DNA of 64,000 nt from Gibbula magus. Its lineage: Eukaryota; Mollusca; Gastropoda; Trochida; Trochidae. A program made the position numbers and the translations under genes. The stretch spans positions 23,957,860-24,021,859 of the forward strand of contig OW388293.1 of NCBI GenBank assembly GCA_936450465.1, written 5' to 3'. This document shows, piece after piece, positions 10,413 through 24,380 of this stretch. Within the stretch, counting starts at the first letter, position 1; each line of letters opens with the position of its first letter. The notes below the pieces were generated by a model, which worked only from the letters and a program-made list of their open reading frames with translations, did not search any database and had not been told where the DNA came from.

Positions 10413-11744
10413 AATTATGGAGATGTGATATCGGCAGGTTGGCTGGAGTTTGGAGATGTGATATCGGCAGGTTGGCTGGAGTTTGGAGATGTGATATCGG
10501 CAGGTTGGCTGGAGTTGGGAGATGTGATATCGGCAGGTTGGCTGGAGTTGGGAGATGTGATATCGGCAGGTTGGCTTGAGTTGGGAGATGTGGTATCGAC
10601 AGGTTGGCTGGAGTTGGGAGATGTGATATCGGCAGATTGGCTTGAGTTGGGAGATGTGATATCGGCAGGTTGGCTTGAGTTGGGTGAAGTGATATCGGCA
10701 GATTGGCTCGAGTTGGGTGAAGTGATATCGGCAGGTTGGCTGGAGTTTGTGATGTGATATCGGCAGGTTGGCTTGAGTTGGGGGATGTGAAAACGGAAGG
10801 TTGTCTGGAGTTGGGAGATGTAATATCGGCAGGTTGGCTGGAGTTGGGAGATGTGATATCGGCAGGTTGGCTGGAGTTGGGAGATGTGGTATTGACAGGT
10901 TGGCGGAAGTTGGAAGATGTGGTATCGGCAGGTTGGCTGGAGTTGGGAGATGTGATATCGGCAGATTGGCTGGAGTTGGGTGATGTGATAACGGCAGGTT
11001 GTCTGTAGTTGGGAGATGTAATATCGGCATGTTGGATGGAGTTGGGATATGTGATATCGGCAAATTGGCTTGAGTTGGGAGATATGATATCGGCAGGTTG
11101 TCTGGAGATGGGAGATATAATATCGGCATGTTGGATGGAGTTGGGAGATGTGATATCGGCATGTTGGATGGAGTTGGGAGATGTAATATCGGCAAGTTGG
11201 CTTGAGTTGGGTGATGTGATAACGACAAGTTGGATGGAGTTGGGAGATGTGATATCGACAGATTGGCTTGAGTTGGGAGATATGATATCGGCAGGTTGGT
11301 TAGAGTTGGGAGATATGATATCGGCAGGTTGGCTGGAGTTGGGAGATATGATATCGGCAGGTTGGCTGGAGTTGGGAGATGTGGTATTGACAGGTTGGCG
11401 GAAGTTGGAAGATGTGGTATCGGCAGGTTGGCTGGAGTTGGGAGATGTGATATCGGCAGATTGGCTGGAGTTGGGTGATGTGATAACGGCAGGTTGTCTG
11501 TAGTTGGGAGATGTAATATCGGCATGTTGGGTGGAGTTGGGATATGTGATATCGGCAGATTGGCTTGAGTTGGGAGATATGATATCGGCAGGTTGTCTGG
11601 AGATGGGAGATATAATATCGGCATGTTGGATGGAGTTGGGAGATGTTATATCGGCAGATTGGCTTGAGTTGGGAGATGTGGTATCGGCAGATTGGCTGGA
11701 GTTGGGTGATGTGATATCGGCAGGTTGGCTGGAGTTGGGAGATG

Positions 11745-14700
11745 TGATATCGGCAGGTTGGCTTGAGTTGGGGAATGTGATAACGGAAGGTTTGATGGAT
11801 TTGGGATATGTGATATTCGGCAGATTGGCTTGAGTTGGGAGATATGATATCGGCAGGTTGTCTAGAGATGGGAGATGCAATATCGGCATGTTGGATGGAG
11901 TTGGGAGATGTGAAATCGGCAGATTGGCTTGAGTTGGTAGATGTGATATCGGCAGATTGGCTTGAGTTGGGAGATGTGGTATCGACAGGTTGGCTGGAGT
12001 TGGGATATGTGATATCGGCAGATTGGCTTGAGTTGGGAGATGTGATATCGGCAGGTTGGCTTGAGTTGGGTGAAGTGATATCGGCAGATTGGCTCGAGTT
12101 GGGTGAAGTGATATCGGCAGGTTGGCTGGAGTTTGTGATGTGATATCGGCAGGTTGGCTTGAGTTGGGGGATGTGAAAACGGAAGGTTGTCTGGAGTTGG
12201 GAGATGTAATATCGGCAGGTTGGCTGGAGTTGGGAGATGTGATATCGGCAGGTTGGCTTGAGTTGGGAGATGTGGTATCGACAGGTTGGCTGGAGTTGGG
12301 AGATGTGATATCGGCAGATTGGCTTGAGTTGGGAGATATGATATCGGCAGGTTGGCTTGAGTTGGGTGAAGTGATATCGGCAGATTGGCTCGAGTTGGGT
12401 GAAGTGATATCGGCAGGTTGGCTGGAGTTTGTGATGTGATATCGGCAGGTTGGCTTGAGTTGGGGGATGTGAAAACGGAAGGTTGTCTGGAGTTGGGAGA
12501 TGTAATATCGGCAGGTTGGCTGGAGTTGGGAGATGTGATATCGGCAGGTTGGCTGGAGTTGGGAGATGTTGTATTGACAGGTTGGCGGAAGTTGGGTGAT
12601 GTGATAACGGCAGGTTGTCTGTAGTTGGGAGATGTAATATCGGCATGTTGGATGGAGTTGGGATATGTGATATCGGCAAATTGGCTTGAGTTGGGAGATA
12701 TGATATCGGCAGGTTGTCTTGAGATGGGAGATATAATATCGGCATGTTGGATGGAGTTGGGAGATGTGATATCGGCATGTTGGATGGAGTTGGGAGATGT
12801 AATATCGGCAAGTTGGCTTGAGTTGGGTGATGTGATAACGGCAAGTTGGATGGAGTTGGGAGATGTGATATTGGCAAGTTGGCTGGAGTTGGGAGATGTG
12901 ATATCGGCAAGTTGGTTGGAGTTGGGAGATGTGATATCGACAGATTGGCTTGAGTTGGGAGATATGATATCGGCAGGTTGGTTAGAGTTGGGAGATATGA
13001 TATCGGCAGGTTGGCTGGAGTTGGGAGATATGATATCGGCAGGTTGGCTGGAGTTGGGAGATGTGGTATTGACAGGTTGGCGGAAGTTGGAAGATGTGGT
13101 ATCGGCAGGTTGGCTGGAGTTGGGAGATGTGATATCGGCAGATTGGCTGGAGTTGGGTGATGTGATAACGGCAGGTTGTCTGTAGTTGGGAGATGTAATA
13201 TCGGCATGTTGGGTGGAGTTGGGATATGTGATATCGGCAGATTGGCTTGAGTTGGGAGATATGATATCGGCAGGTTGTCTGGAGATGGGAGATATAATAT
13301 CGGCATGTTGGATGGAGTTGGGAGATGTTATATCGGCAGATTGGCTTGAGTTGGGAGATGTGGTATCGGCAGATTGGCTGGAGTTGGGTGATGTGATATC
13401 GGCAGGTTGGCTGGAGTTGGGAGATGTGATATCGGCAGGTTGGCTTGAGTTGGGGAATGTGATAACGGAAGGTTTGATGGATTTGGGATATGTGATATTC
13501 GGCAGATTGGCTTGAGTTGGGAGATATGATATCGGCAGGTTGTCTAGAGATGGGAGATGCAATATCGGCATGTTGGATGGAGTTGGGAGATGTGATATCG
13601 GCAGATTGGCTTGAGTTGGTAGATGTGATATCGGCAGATTGGCTTGAGTTGGGAGATGTGGTTTCGACAGGTTGGCTGGAGTTGGGATATGTGATATCGG
13701 CAGATTGGCTTGAGTTGGGAGATGTGATATCGGCAGGTTGGCTTGAGTTGGGTGAAGTGATATCGGCAGATTGGCTCGAGTTGGGTGAAGTGATATCGGC
13801 AGGTTGGCTGGAGTTTGTGATGTGATATCGGCAGGTTGGCTTGAGTTGGGGGATGTGAAAACGGAAGGTTGTCTGGAGTTGGGAGATGTGGTATTGACAG
13901 GTTGGCGGAAGTTGGAAGATGTGGTATCGGCAGGTTGGCTGGAGTTGGGAGATGTGATATCGGCAGGTTGGCTGGAGTTGGGAGATGTGATATCGGCAGG
14001 TTGGCTGGAGTTGGGAGATGTGGTATTGACAGGTTGGCGGAAGTTGGAAGATGTGGTATCGGCAGGTTGGCTGGAGTTGGGAGTTGTGATATCGGCAGAT
14101 TGGCTGGAGTTGGGTGATGTGATAACGGCAGGTTGTCTGTAGTTGGGAGATGTAATATCGGCATGTTGGGTGGAGTTGGGATATGTGATATCGGCAGATT
14201 GGCTTGAGTTGGGAGATATGATATCGGCAGGTTGTCTGGAGATGGGAGATATAATATCGGCATGTTGGATGGAGTTGGGAGATGTTATATCGGCAGATTT
14301 GCTTGAGTTGGGAGATGTGGTATCGGCAGATTGGCTGGAGTTGGGTGATGTGATATCGGCAGGTTGGCTGGAGTTGGGAGATGTGATATCGGCAGGTTGG
14401 CTTGAGTTGGGGGATGTGATAACGGAAGGTTTGATGGATTTGGGATATGTGATATTCGGCAGATTGGCTTGAGTTGGGAGATATGATATCGGCAGGTTGT
14501 CTAGAGATGGGAGATGCAATATCGGCATGTTGGATGGAGTTGGGAGATGTGATATCGGCAGATTGGCTTGAGTTGGGAGATGTGATATCGGCAGGTTGGC
14601 TTGAGTTGGGTGAAGTGATATCGGCAGGTTGGCTTGAGTTGGGGGATGTGATAACGGAAGGTTTGATGGATTTGGGATATGTGATATTCGGCAGATTGGC

Positions 14701-17700
14701 TTGAGTTGGGAGATGTGATATCGGCAGGTTGGCTGGAGTTGGGAGATGTGATATCGGCAGGTTGGCTTGAGTTGGGGGATGTGATAACGGAAGGTTTGAT
14801 GGATTTGGGATATGTGATATTCGGCAGATTGGCTTGAGTTGGGAGATATGATATCGGCAGGTTGTCTAGAGATGGGAGATGCAATATCGGCATGTTGTCT
14901 GGAGTTGGGAGATGTGATATCAGCAGATTGGCTTGAGTTGGTAGATGTGATATCGGCAGATTGGCTTGAGTTGGGAGATGTGGTTTCGACAGGTTGGCTG
15001 GAGTTGGGAGATGTGATATCGGCAGATTGGCTTGAGTTGGGAGATGTGATATCGGCAGGTTGGCTTGAGTTGGGAGATGTGATATCGGCAGGTTGGCTGG
15101 AGTTTGTGATGTGACATCGGCAGGTTGGCTTGAGTTGGGGAATGTGATAACGGAAGGTTTGATGGATTTGGGATATGTGATATTCGGCAGATTGGCTTGA
15201 GTTGGGAGATATGATATCGGCAGGTTGTCTAGAGATGGGAGATGCAATATCGGCATGTTGGATGGAGTTGGGAGATGTGATATCGGCAGATTGGCTTGAG
15301 TTGGTAGATGTGATATCGGCAGATTGGCTTGAGTTGGGAGATGTGGTATCGACAGGTTGGCTGGAGTTGGGATATGTGATATCGGCAGATTGGCTTGAGT
15401 TGGGAGATGTGATATCGGCAGGTTGGCTTGAGTTGGGTGAAGTGATATCGGCAGATTGGCTCGAGTTGGGTGAAGTGATATCGGCAGGTTGGCTGGAGTT
15501 TGTGATGTGATATCGGCAGGTTGGCTTGAGTTGGGGGATGTGAAAACGGAAGGTTGTCTGGAGTTGGGAGATGTAATATCGGCAGGTTGGCTGGAGTTGG
15601 GAGATGTGATATCGGCAGGTTGGCTTGAGTTGGGAGATGTGGTATCGACAGGTTGGCTGGAGTTGGGAGATGTGATATCGGCAGATTGGCTTGAGTTGGG
15701 AGATATGATATCGGCAGGTTGGCTTGAGTTGGGTGAAGTGATATCGGCAGATTGGCTCGAGTTGGGTGAAGTGATATCGGCAGGTTGGCTGGAGTTTGTG
15801 ATGTGATATCGGCAGGTTGGCTTGAGTTGGGGGATGTGAAAACGGAAGGTTGTCTGGAGTTGGGAGATGTAATATCGGCAGGTTGGCTGGAGTTGGGAGA
15901 TGTGATATCGGCAGGTTGGCTGGAGTTGGGAGATGTTGTATTGACAGGTTGGCGGAAGTTGGGTGATGTGATAACGGCAGGTTGTCTGTAGTTGGGAGAT
16001 GTAATATCGGCATGTTGGATGGAGTTGGGATATGTGATATCGGCAAATTGGCTTGAGTTGGGAGATATGATATCGGCAGGTTGTCTTGAGATGGGAGATA
16101 TAATATCGGCATGTTGGATGGAGTTGGGAGATGTGATATCGGCATGTTGGATGGAGTTGGGAGATGTAATATCGGCAAGTTGGCTTGAGTTGGGTGATGT
16201 GATAACGGCAAGTTGGATGGAGTTGGGAGATGTGATATTGGCAAGTTGGCTGGAGTTGGGAGATGTGATATCGGCAAGTTGGTTGGAGTTGGGAGATGTG
16301 ATATCGACAGATTGGCTTGAGTTGGGAGATATGATATCGGCAGGTTGGTTAGAGTTGGGAGATATGATATCGGCAGGTTGGCTGGAGTTGGGAGATATGA
16401 TATCGGCAGGTTGGCTGGAGTTGGGAGATGTGGTATTGACAGGTTGGCGGAAGTTGGAAGATGTGGTATCGGCAGGTTGGCTGGAGTTGGGAGATGTGAT
16501 ATCGGCAGATTGGCTGGAGTTGGGTGATGTGATAACGGCAGGTTGTCTGTAGTTGGGAGATGTAATATCGGCATGTTGGGTGGAGTTGGGATATGTGATA
16601 TCGGCAGATTGGCTTGAGTTGGGAGATATGATATCGGCAGGTTGTCTGGAGATGGGAGATATAATATCGGCATGTTGGATGGAGTTGGGAGATGTTATAT
16701 CGGCAGATTGGCTTGAGTTGGGAGATGTGGTATCGGCAGATTGGCTGGAGTTGGGTGATGTGATATCGGCAGGTTGGCTGGAGTTGGGAGATGTGATATC
16801 GGCAGGTTGGCTTGAGTTGGGGAATGTGATAACGGAAGGTTTGATGGATTTGGGATATGTGATATTCGGCAGATTGGCTTGAGTTGGGAGATATGATATC
16901 GGCAGGTTGTCTAGAGATGGGAGATGCAATATCGGCATGTTGGATGGAGTTGGGAGATGTGATATCGGCAGATTGGCTTGAGTTGGTAGATGTGATATCG
17001 GCAGATTGGCTTGAGTTGGGAGATGTGGTTTCGACAGGTCGGCTGGAGTTGGGATATGTGATATCGGCAGATTGGCTTGAGTTGGGAGATGTGATATCGG
17101 CAGGTTGGCTTGAGTTGGGTGAAGTGATATCGGCAGATTGGCTCGAGTTGGGTGAAGTGATATCGGCAGGTTGGCTGGAGTTTGTGATGTGATATCGGCA
17201 GGTTGGCTTGAGTTGGGGGATGTGAAAACGGAAGGTTGTCTGGAGTTGGGAGATGTGGTATTGACAGGTTGGCGGAAGTTGGAAGATGTGGTATCGGCAG
17301 GTTGGCTGGAGTTGGGAGATGTGATATCGGCAGGTTGGCTGGAGTTGGGAGATGTGATATCGGCAGGTTGGCTGGAGTTGGGAGATGTGGTATTGACAGG
17401 TTGGCGGAAGTTGGAAGATGTGGTATCGGCAGGTTGGCTGGAGTTGGGAGATGTGATATCGGCAGATTGGCTGGAGTTGGGTGATGTGATAACGGCAGGT
17501 TGTCTGTAGTTGGGAGATGTAATATCGGCATGTTGGGTGGAGTTGGGATATGTGATATCGGCAGATTGGCTTGAGTTGGGAGATATGATATCGGCAGGTT
17601 GTCTGGAGATGGGAGATATAATATCGGCATGTTGGATGGAGTTGGGAGATGTTATATCGGCAGATTTGCTTGAGTTGGGAGATGTGGTATCGGCAGATTG

Positions 17701-18478
17701 GCTGGAGTTGGGTGATGTGATATCGGCAGGTTGGCTGGAGTTGGGAGATGTGATATCGGCAGGTTGGCTTGAGTTGGGGGATGTGATAACGGAAGGTTTG
17801 ATGGATTTGGGATATGTGATATTCGGCAGATTGGCTTGAGTTGGGAGATATGATATCGGCAGGTTGTCTAGAGATGGGAGATGCAATATCGGCATGTTGG
17901 ATGGAGTTGGGAGATGTGATATCGGCAGATTGGCTTGAGTTGGGAGATGTGATATCGGCAGGTTGGCTTGAGTTGGGTGAAGTGATATCGGCAGGTTGGC
18001 TTGAGTTGGGGGATGTGATAACGGAAGGTTTGATGGATTTGGGATATGTGATATTCGGCAGATTGGCTTGAGTTGGGAGATGTGATATCGGCAGGTTGGC
18101 TGGAGTTGGGAGATGTGATATCGGCAGGTTGGCTTGAGTTGGGGGATGTGATAACGGAAGGTTTGATGGATTTGGGATATGTGATATTCGGCAGATTGGC
18201 TTGAGTTGGGAGATATGATATCGGCAGGTTGTCTAGAGATGGGAGATGCAATATCGGCATGTTGTCTGGAGTTGGGAGATGTGATATCAGCAGATTGGCT
18301 TGAGTTGGTAGATGTGATATCGGCAGATTGGCTTGAGTTGGGAGATGTGGTTTCGACAGGTTGGCTGGAGTTGGGAGATGTGATATCGGCAGATTGGCTT
18401 GAGTTGGGAGATGTGATATCGGCAGGTTGGCTTGAGTTGGGAGATGTGATATCGGCAGGTTGGCTGGAGTTTGTGATG
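11745..18478 (+). repeat. Tandem duplication of a 3,367-bp higher-order unit
   Basis: About 11,745-15,111 and 15,112-18,478 are the same block at a constant offset of 3,367 bp. Every landmark checked (for example 12,122, 12,625, 13,186, 14,143 and 14,839) reappears exactly 3,367 bp later. I noticed only a few substitutions, near 11,913, 14,084 and 17,040. The junction is marked by GGGGAATGTG at 11,771 and 15,138, against GGGGGATGTG after 18,488. An internal offset of 1,682 bp (11,296 to 12,978, 11,504 to 13,186) shows an older, nested duplication. 3,367 equals 102 units plus 1 bp. Confidence 0.85.
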
Positions 18479-19404
18479 TGACATCGGCAGGTTGGCTTGA
18501 GTTGGGGGATGTGAAAACGGAAGGTTGTCTGGAGTTGGGAGATGTAATATCGGCAGGTTGGCTGGAGTTGGGAGATGTGGTATTGACAGGTTGGCGGAAG
18601 TTGGAAGATGTGGTATCGGCAGGTTGGCTGGAGTTGGGAGATGTTATATCGGCAGATTGGCTGGAGTTGGGTGATGTGATAACGGCAGGTTGTCTGTAGT
18701 TGGGAGATGTAATATCGGCATGTTGGGTGGAGTTGGGATATGTGATATCGGCAGATTGGCTTGAGTTGGGAGATATGATATCGGCAGGTTGGCTGGAGTT
18801 GGGAGATTTGATATCGGCAGGTTGGCTGGAGTTGGGAGATGTGGTATTGACAGGTTGGCGGAAGTTGGAAGATGTGGTATCGGCAGGTTGGCTGGAGTTG
18901 GGAGATGTGATATCGGCAGATTGGCTGGAGTTGGGTGATGTGATAACGGCAGGTTGTCTGTAGTTGGGAGATGTAATATCGGCATGTTGGGTGGAGTTGG
19001 GATATGTGATATCGGCAGATTGGCTTGAGTTGGGAGATATGATATCGGCAGGTTGTCTGGAGATGGGAGATATAATATCGGCATGTTGGATGGAGTTGGG
19101 AGATGTTATATCGGCAGATTGGCTTGAGTTGGGAGATGTGGTATCGGCAGATTGGCTGGAGTTGGGTGATGTGATATCGGCAGGTTGGCTGGAGTTGGGA
19201 GATGTGATATCGGCAGGTTGGCTTGAGTTGGGGAGTGTGATAACGGAAGGTTTGATGGATTTGGGATATGTGATATTCGGCAGATTGGCTTGAGTTGGGA
19301 GATATGATATCGGCAGGTTGTCTAGAGATGGGAGATGCAATATCGGCATGTTGGATGGAGTTGGGAGATGTGATATCGGCAGATTGGCTTGAGTTGGTAG
19401 ATGT

Positions 19405-21118
19405 GATATCGGCAGATTGGCTTGAGTTGGGAGATGTGGTATCGACAGGTTGGCTGGAGTTGGGATATGTGATATCGGCAGATTGGCTTGAGTTGGGAGA
19501 TGTGATATCGGCAGGTTGGCTTGAGTTGGGTGAAGTGATATCGGCAGATTGGCTCGAGTTGGGTGAAGTGATATCGGCAGGTTGGCTGGAGTTTGTGATG
19601 TGATATCGGCAGGTTGGCTTGAGTTGGGGGATGTGAAAACGGAAGGTTGTCTGGAGTTGGGAGATGTAATATCGGCAGGTTGGCTGGAGTTGGGAGATGT
19701 GATATCGGCAGGTTGGCTGGAGTTGGGAGATGTGGTATTGACAGGTTGGCGGAAGTTGGAAGATGTGGTATCGGCAGGTTGGCTGGAGTTTGGAGATGTG
19801 ATATCGGCAGATTGGCTGGAGTTGGGTGATGTGATAACGGCAGGTTGTCTGTAGTTGGGAGATGTAATATCGGCATGTTGGATGGAGTTGGGATATGTGA
19901 TATCGGCAAATTGGCTTGAGTTGGGAAATATGATATCGGCAGGTTGTCTGGAGATGGGAGATATAATATCGGCATGTTGGATGGAGTTGGGAGATGTGAT
20001 ATCGGCATGTTGGATGGAGTTGGGAGATGTTATATCGGCAAGTTGGCTTGAGTTGGGTGATGTGATAACGGCAAGTTGGATGGAGTTGGGAGATGTGATA
20101 TTGGCAAGTTGGCTGGAGTTGGGAGATGTGATATCGGCAAGTTGGTTGGAGTTGGGAGATGTGATATCGGCAGATTGGATGGAGTTGGGTGATGTGATAA
20201 CGGCAGGTTGTCTGTAGTTGGGAGATGTAATATCGGCATGTTGGGTGGAGTTGGGATATGTGATATCGGCAGATTGGCTTGAGTTGGGAGATGTGGTATC
20301 GACAGGTTGGCTGGAGTTGGGATATGTGATATCGGCAGATTGGCTTGAGTTGGGAGATGTGATATCGGCAGGTTGGCTTGAGTTGGGTGAAGTGATATCG
20401 GCAGATTGGCTCGAGTTGGGTGAAGTGATATCGGCAGGTTGGCTGGAGTTTGTGATGTGATATCGGCAGGTTGGCTTGAGTTGGGGGATGTATAAAAGGA
20501 AGGTTGTCTGGAGTTGGGAGATGTAATATCGGCAGGTTGGCTGGAGTTGGGAGATGTGATATCGGCAGGTTGGCTGGAGTTGGGAGATGTGGTATTGACA
20601 GGTTGGCGGAAGTTGGAAGATGTGGTATCGGCAGGTTGGCTGGAGTTTGGAGATGTGATATCGGCAGATTGGCTGGAGTTGGGTGATGTGATAACGGCAG
20701 GTTGTCTGTAGTTGGGAGATGTAATATCGGCATGTTGGATTGAGTTGGGATATGTGATATCGGCAAATTGGCTTGAGTTGGGAAATATGATATCGGCAGG
20801 TTGTCTGGAGATGGGAGATATAATATCGGCATGTTGGATGGAGTTGGGAGATGTGATATCGGCATGTTGGATGGAGTTGGGAGATGTTATATCGGCAAGT
20901 TGGCTTGAGTTGGGTGATGTGATAACGGCAAGTTGGATGGAGTTGGGAGATGTGATATTGGCAAGTTGGCTGGAGTTGGGAGATGTGATATCGGCAAGTT
21001 GGTTGGAGTTGGGAGATGTGATATCGGCAGATTGGATGGAGTTGGGTGATGTGATAACGGCAGGTTGTCTGTAGTTGGGAGATGTAATATCGGCATGTTG
21101 GGTGGAGTTGGGATATGT
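19405..21118 (+). repeat. Tandem duplication of an 857-bp higher-order unit
   Basis: Landmarks at 19,647, 19,855 and 20,218 recur at 20,504, 20,712 and 21,075, a constant offset of 857 bp (26 units minus 1 bp). Differences are few, for example AAAACGG at 19,638 against AAAAGGA at 20,494. Boundaries are approximate because they fall within near-identical units. Confidence 0.75.
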
Positions 21119-21189
21119 GATATCGGCAGATTGGCTTGAGTTGGGAGATATGATATCGGCAGGTTGTCTGGAGATGGGAGATATAATAT

Positions 21190-24100
21190 CGGCATGTTGG
21201 ATGGAGTTGGGAGATGTTATATCGGCAGATTGGCTTGAGTTGGGAGATGTGGTATCGGCAGATTGGCTGGAGTTGGGTGATGTGATATCGGCAGGTTGGC
21301 TGGAGTTGGGAGATGTGATATCGGCAGGTTGGCTTGAGTTGGGGGATGTGATAACGGAAGGTTTGATGGATTTGGGATATGTGATATTCGGCAGATTGGC
21401 TTGAGTTGGGAGATATGATATCGGCAGGTTGTCTAGAGATGGGAGATGCAATATCGGCATGTTGGATGGAGTTGGGAGATGTGATATCGGCAGATTGGCT
21501 TGAGTTGGGAGATGTGATATCGGCAGGTTGGCTTGAGTTGGGTGAAGTGATATCGGCAGGTTGGCTTGAGTTGGGGGATGTGATAACGGAAGGTTTGATG
21601 GATTTGGGATATGTGATATTCGGCAGATTGGCTTGAGTTGGGAGATGTGATATCGGCAGGTTGGCTGGAGTTTGTGATGTGACATCGGCAGGTTGGCTTG
21701 AGTTGGGGGATGTGAAAACGGAAGGTTGTCTGGAGTTGGGAGATGTAATATCGGCAGGTTGGCTGGAGTTGGGAGATGTGGTATTGACAGGTTGGCGGAA
21801 GTTGGAAGATGTGGTATCGGCAGGTTGGCTGGAGTTGGGAGATGTGATATCGGCAGATTGGCTGGAGTTGGGTGATGTGATAACGGCAGTTTGTCTGTAG
21901 TTGGGAGATGTAATATCGGCATGTTGGATGGAGTTGGGATATGTGATATCGGCAAATTGGCTTGAGTTGGTAGATATGATATCGGCAGGTTGTCTGGAGA
22001 TGGGAGATATAATATCGGCATGTTGGATGGAGTTGGGAGATGTGATATCGGCATGTTGGATGGAGTTGGGAGATGTAATATCGGCAAGTTGGCTTGAGTT
22101 GGGTGATGTGATAACGGCAAGTTGGATGGAGTTGGGAGATGTGATATTGGCAAGTTGGCTGGAGTTGGGAGATATGATATCGGCAGGTTGGTTAGAGTTG
22201 GGAGATATGATATCGGCAGGTTGGCTGGAGTTGGGAGATATGATATCGGCATGTTGGATGGAGTTGGGAGATGTTATATCGGCAGATTGGCTTGAGTTGG
22301 GAGATGTGGTATCGGCAGATTGGCTGGAGTTGGGTGATGTGATATCGGCAGGTTGGCTGGAGTTGGGAGATGTGATATCGGCAGGTTGGCTTGAGTTGGG
22401 GGATGTGATAACGGAAGGTTTGATGGATTTGGGATATGTGATATTCGGCAGATTGGCTTGAGTTGGGAGATATGATATCGGCAGGTTGTCTAGAGATGGG
22501 AGATGCAATATCGGCATGTTGGATGGAGTTGGGAGATGTGATATCGGCAGATTGGCTTGAGTTGGGAGATGTGATATCGGCAGGTTGGCTTGAGTTGGGT
22601 GAAGTGATATCGGCAGGTTGGCTTGAGTTGGGGGATGTGATAACGGAAGGTTTGATGGATTTGGGATATGTGATATTCGGCAGATTGGCTTGAGTTGGGA
22701 GATGTGATATCGGCAGGTTGGCTGGAGTTTGTGATGTGACATCGGCAGGTTGGCTTGAGTTGGGGGATGTGAAAACGGAAGGTTGTCTGGAGTTGGGAGA
22801 TGTAATATCGGCAGGTTGGCTGGAGTTGGGAGATGTGGTATTGACAGGTTGGCGGAAGTTGGAAGATGTGGTATCGGCAGGTTGGCTGGAGTTGGGAGAT
22901 GTGATATCGGCAGATTGGCTGGAGTTGGGTGATGTGATAACGGCAGTTTGTCTGTAGTTGGGAGATGTAATATCGGCATGTTGGATGGAGTTGGGATATG
23001 TGATATCGGCAAATTGGCTTGAGTTGGTAGATATGATATCGGCAGGTTGTCTGGAGATGGGAGATATAATATCGGCATGTTGGATGGAGTTGGGAGATGT
23101 GATATCGGCATGTTGGATGGAGTTGGGAGATGTAATATCGGCAAGTTGGCTTGAGTTGGGTGATGTGATAACGGCAAGTTGGATGGAGTTGGGAGATGTG
23201 ATATTGGCAAGTTGGCTGGAGTTGGGAGATGTGATATCGGCAGATTGGCTTGAGTTGGGAGATGTGATATCGGCAGGTTGGCTTGAGTTGGGTGAAGTGA
23301 TATCGGCAGGTTGGCTTGAGTTGGGGGATGTGATAACGGAAGGTTTGATGGATTTGGGATATGTGATATTCGGCAGATTGGCTTGAGTTGGGAGATGTGA
23401 TATCGGCAGGTTGGCTGGAGTTGGGAGATGTGATATCGGCAGGTTGGCTTGAGTTGGGGGATGTGATAACGGAAGGTTTGATGGATTTGGGATATGTGAT
23501 ATTCGGCAGATTGGCTTGAGTTGGGAGATATGATATCGGCAGGTTGTCTAGAGATGGGATATGCAATATCGGCATGTTGTCTGGAGTTGGGAGATGTGAT
23601 ATCAGCAGATTGGCTTGAGTTGGTTGATGTGATATCGGCAGATTGGCTTGAGTTGGGAGATGTGGTTTCGACAGGTTGGCTGGAGTTGGGAGATGTGATA
23701 TCGGCAGATTGGCTTGAGTTGGGAGATGTGATATCGGCAGGTTGGCTGGAGTTGGGAGATGTGATATCGGCAGGTTGGCTGGAGTTTGTGATGTGACATC
23801 GGCAGGTTGGCTTGAGTTGGGGGATGTGAAAACGGAAGGTTGTCTGGAGTTGGGAGATGTAATATCGGCAGGTTGGCTGGAGTTGGGAGATGTGGTATTG
23901 ACAGGTTGGCGGAAGTTGGAAGATGTGGTATCGGCAGGTTGGCTGGAGTTGGGAGATGTGATATCGGCAGATTGGCTGGAGTTGGGTGATGTGATAACGG
24001 CAGTTTGTCTGTAGTTGGGAGATGTAATATCGGCATGTTGGATGGAGTTGGGATATGTGATATCGGCAAATTGGCTTGAGTTGGTAGATATGATATCGGC

Positions 24101-24380
24101 AGGTTGTCTGGAGATGGGAGATATAATATCGGCATGTTGGATGGAGTTGGGAGATGTGATATCGGCATGTTGGATGGAGTTGGGAGATGTAATATCGGCA
24201 AGTTGGCTTGAGTTGGGTGATGTGATAACGGCAAGTTGGATGGAGTTGGGAGATGTGATATTGGCAAGTTGGCTGGAGTTGGGAGATGTGATATCGGCAA
24301 GTTGGTTGGAGTTGGGAGATGTGATATCGGCAGATTGGCTGGAGTTGGGTGATGTGATAACGGCAGGTTGTCTGTAGTTG
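21190..24380 (+). repeat. Three ~1,057-bp higher-order repeats
   Basis: Landmarks 21,406, 21,661 and 21,901 recur at 22,463, 22,718 and 22,958, and again near 23,520, 23,775 and 24,015. The offset is 1,057 bp each time (32 units plus 1 bp). The third copy carries a local rearrangement around 23,390-23,760. All three share the rare GGCAGTTTGTCTGTAG variant near 21,890, 22,947 and 24,004, which marks them as one recent amplification. Confidence 0.8.
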
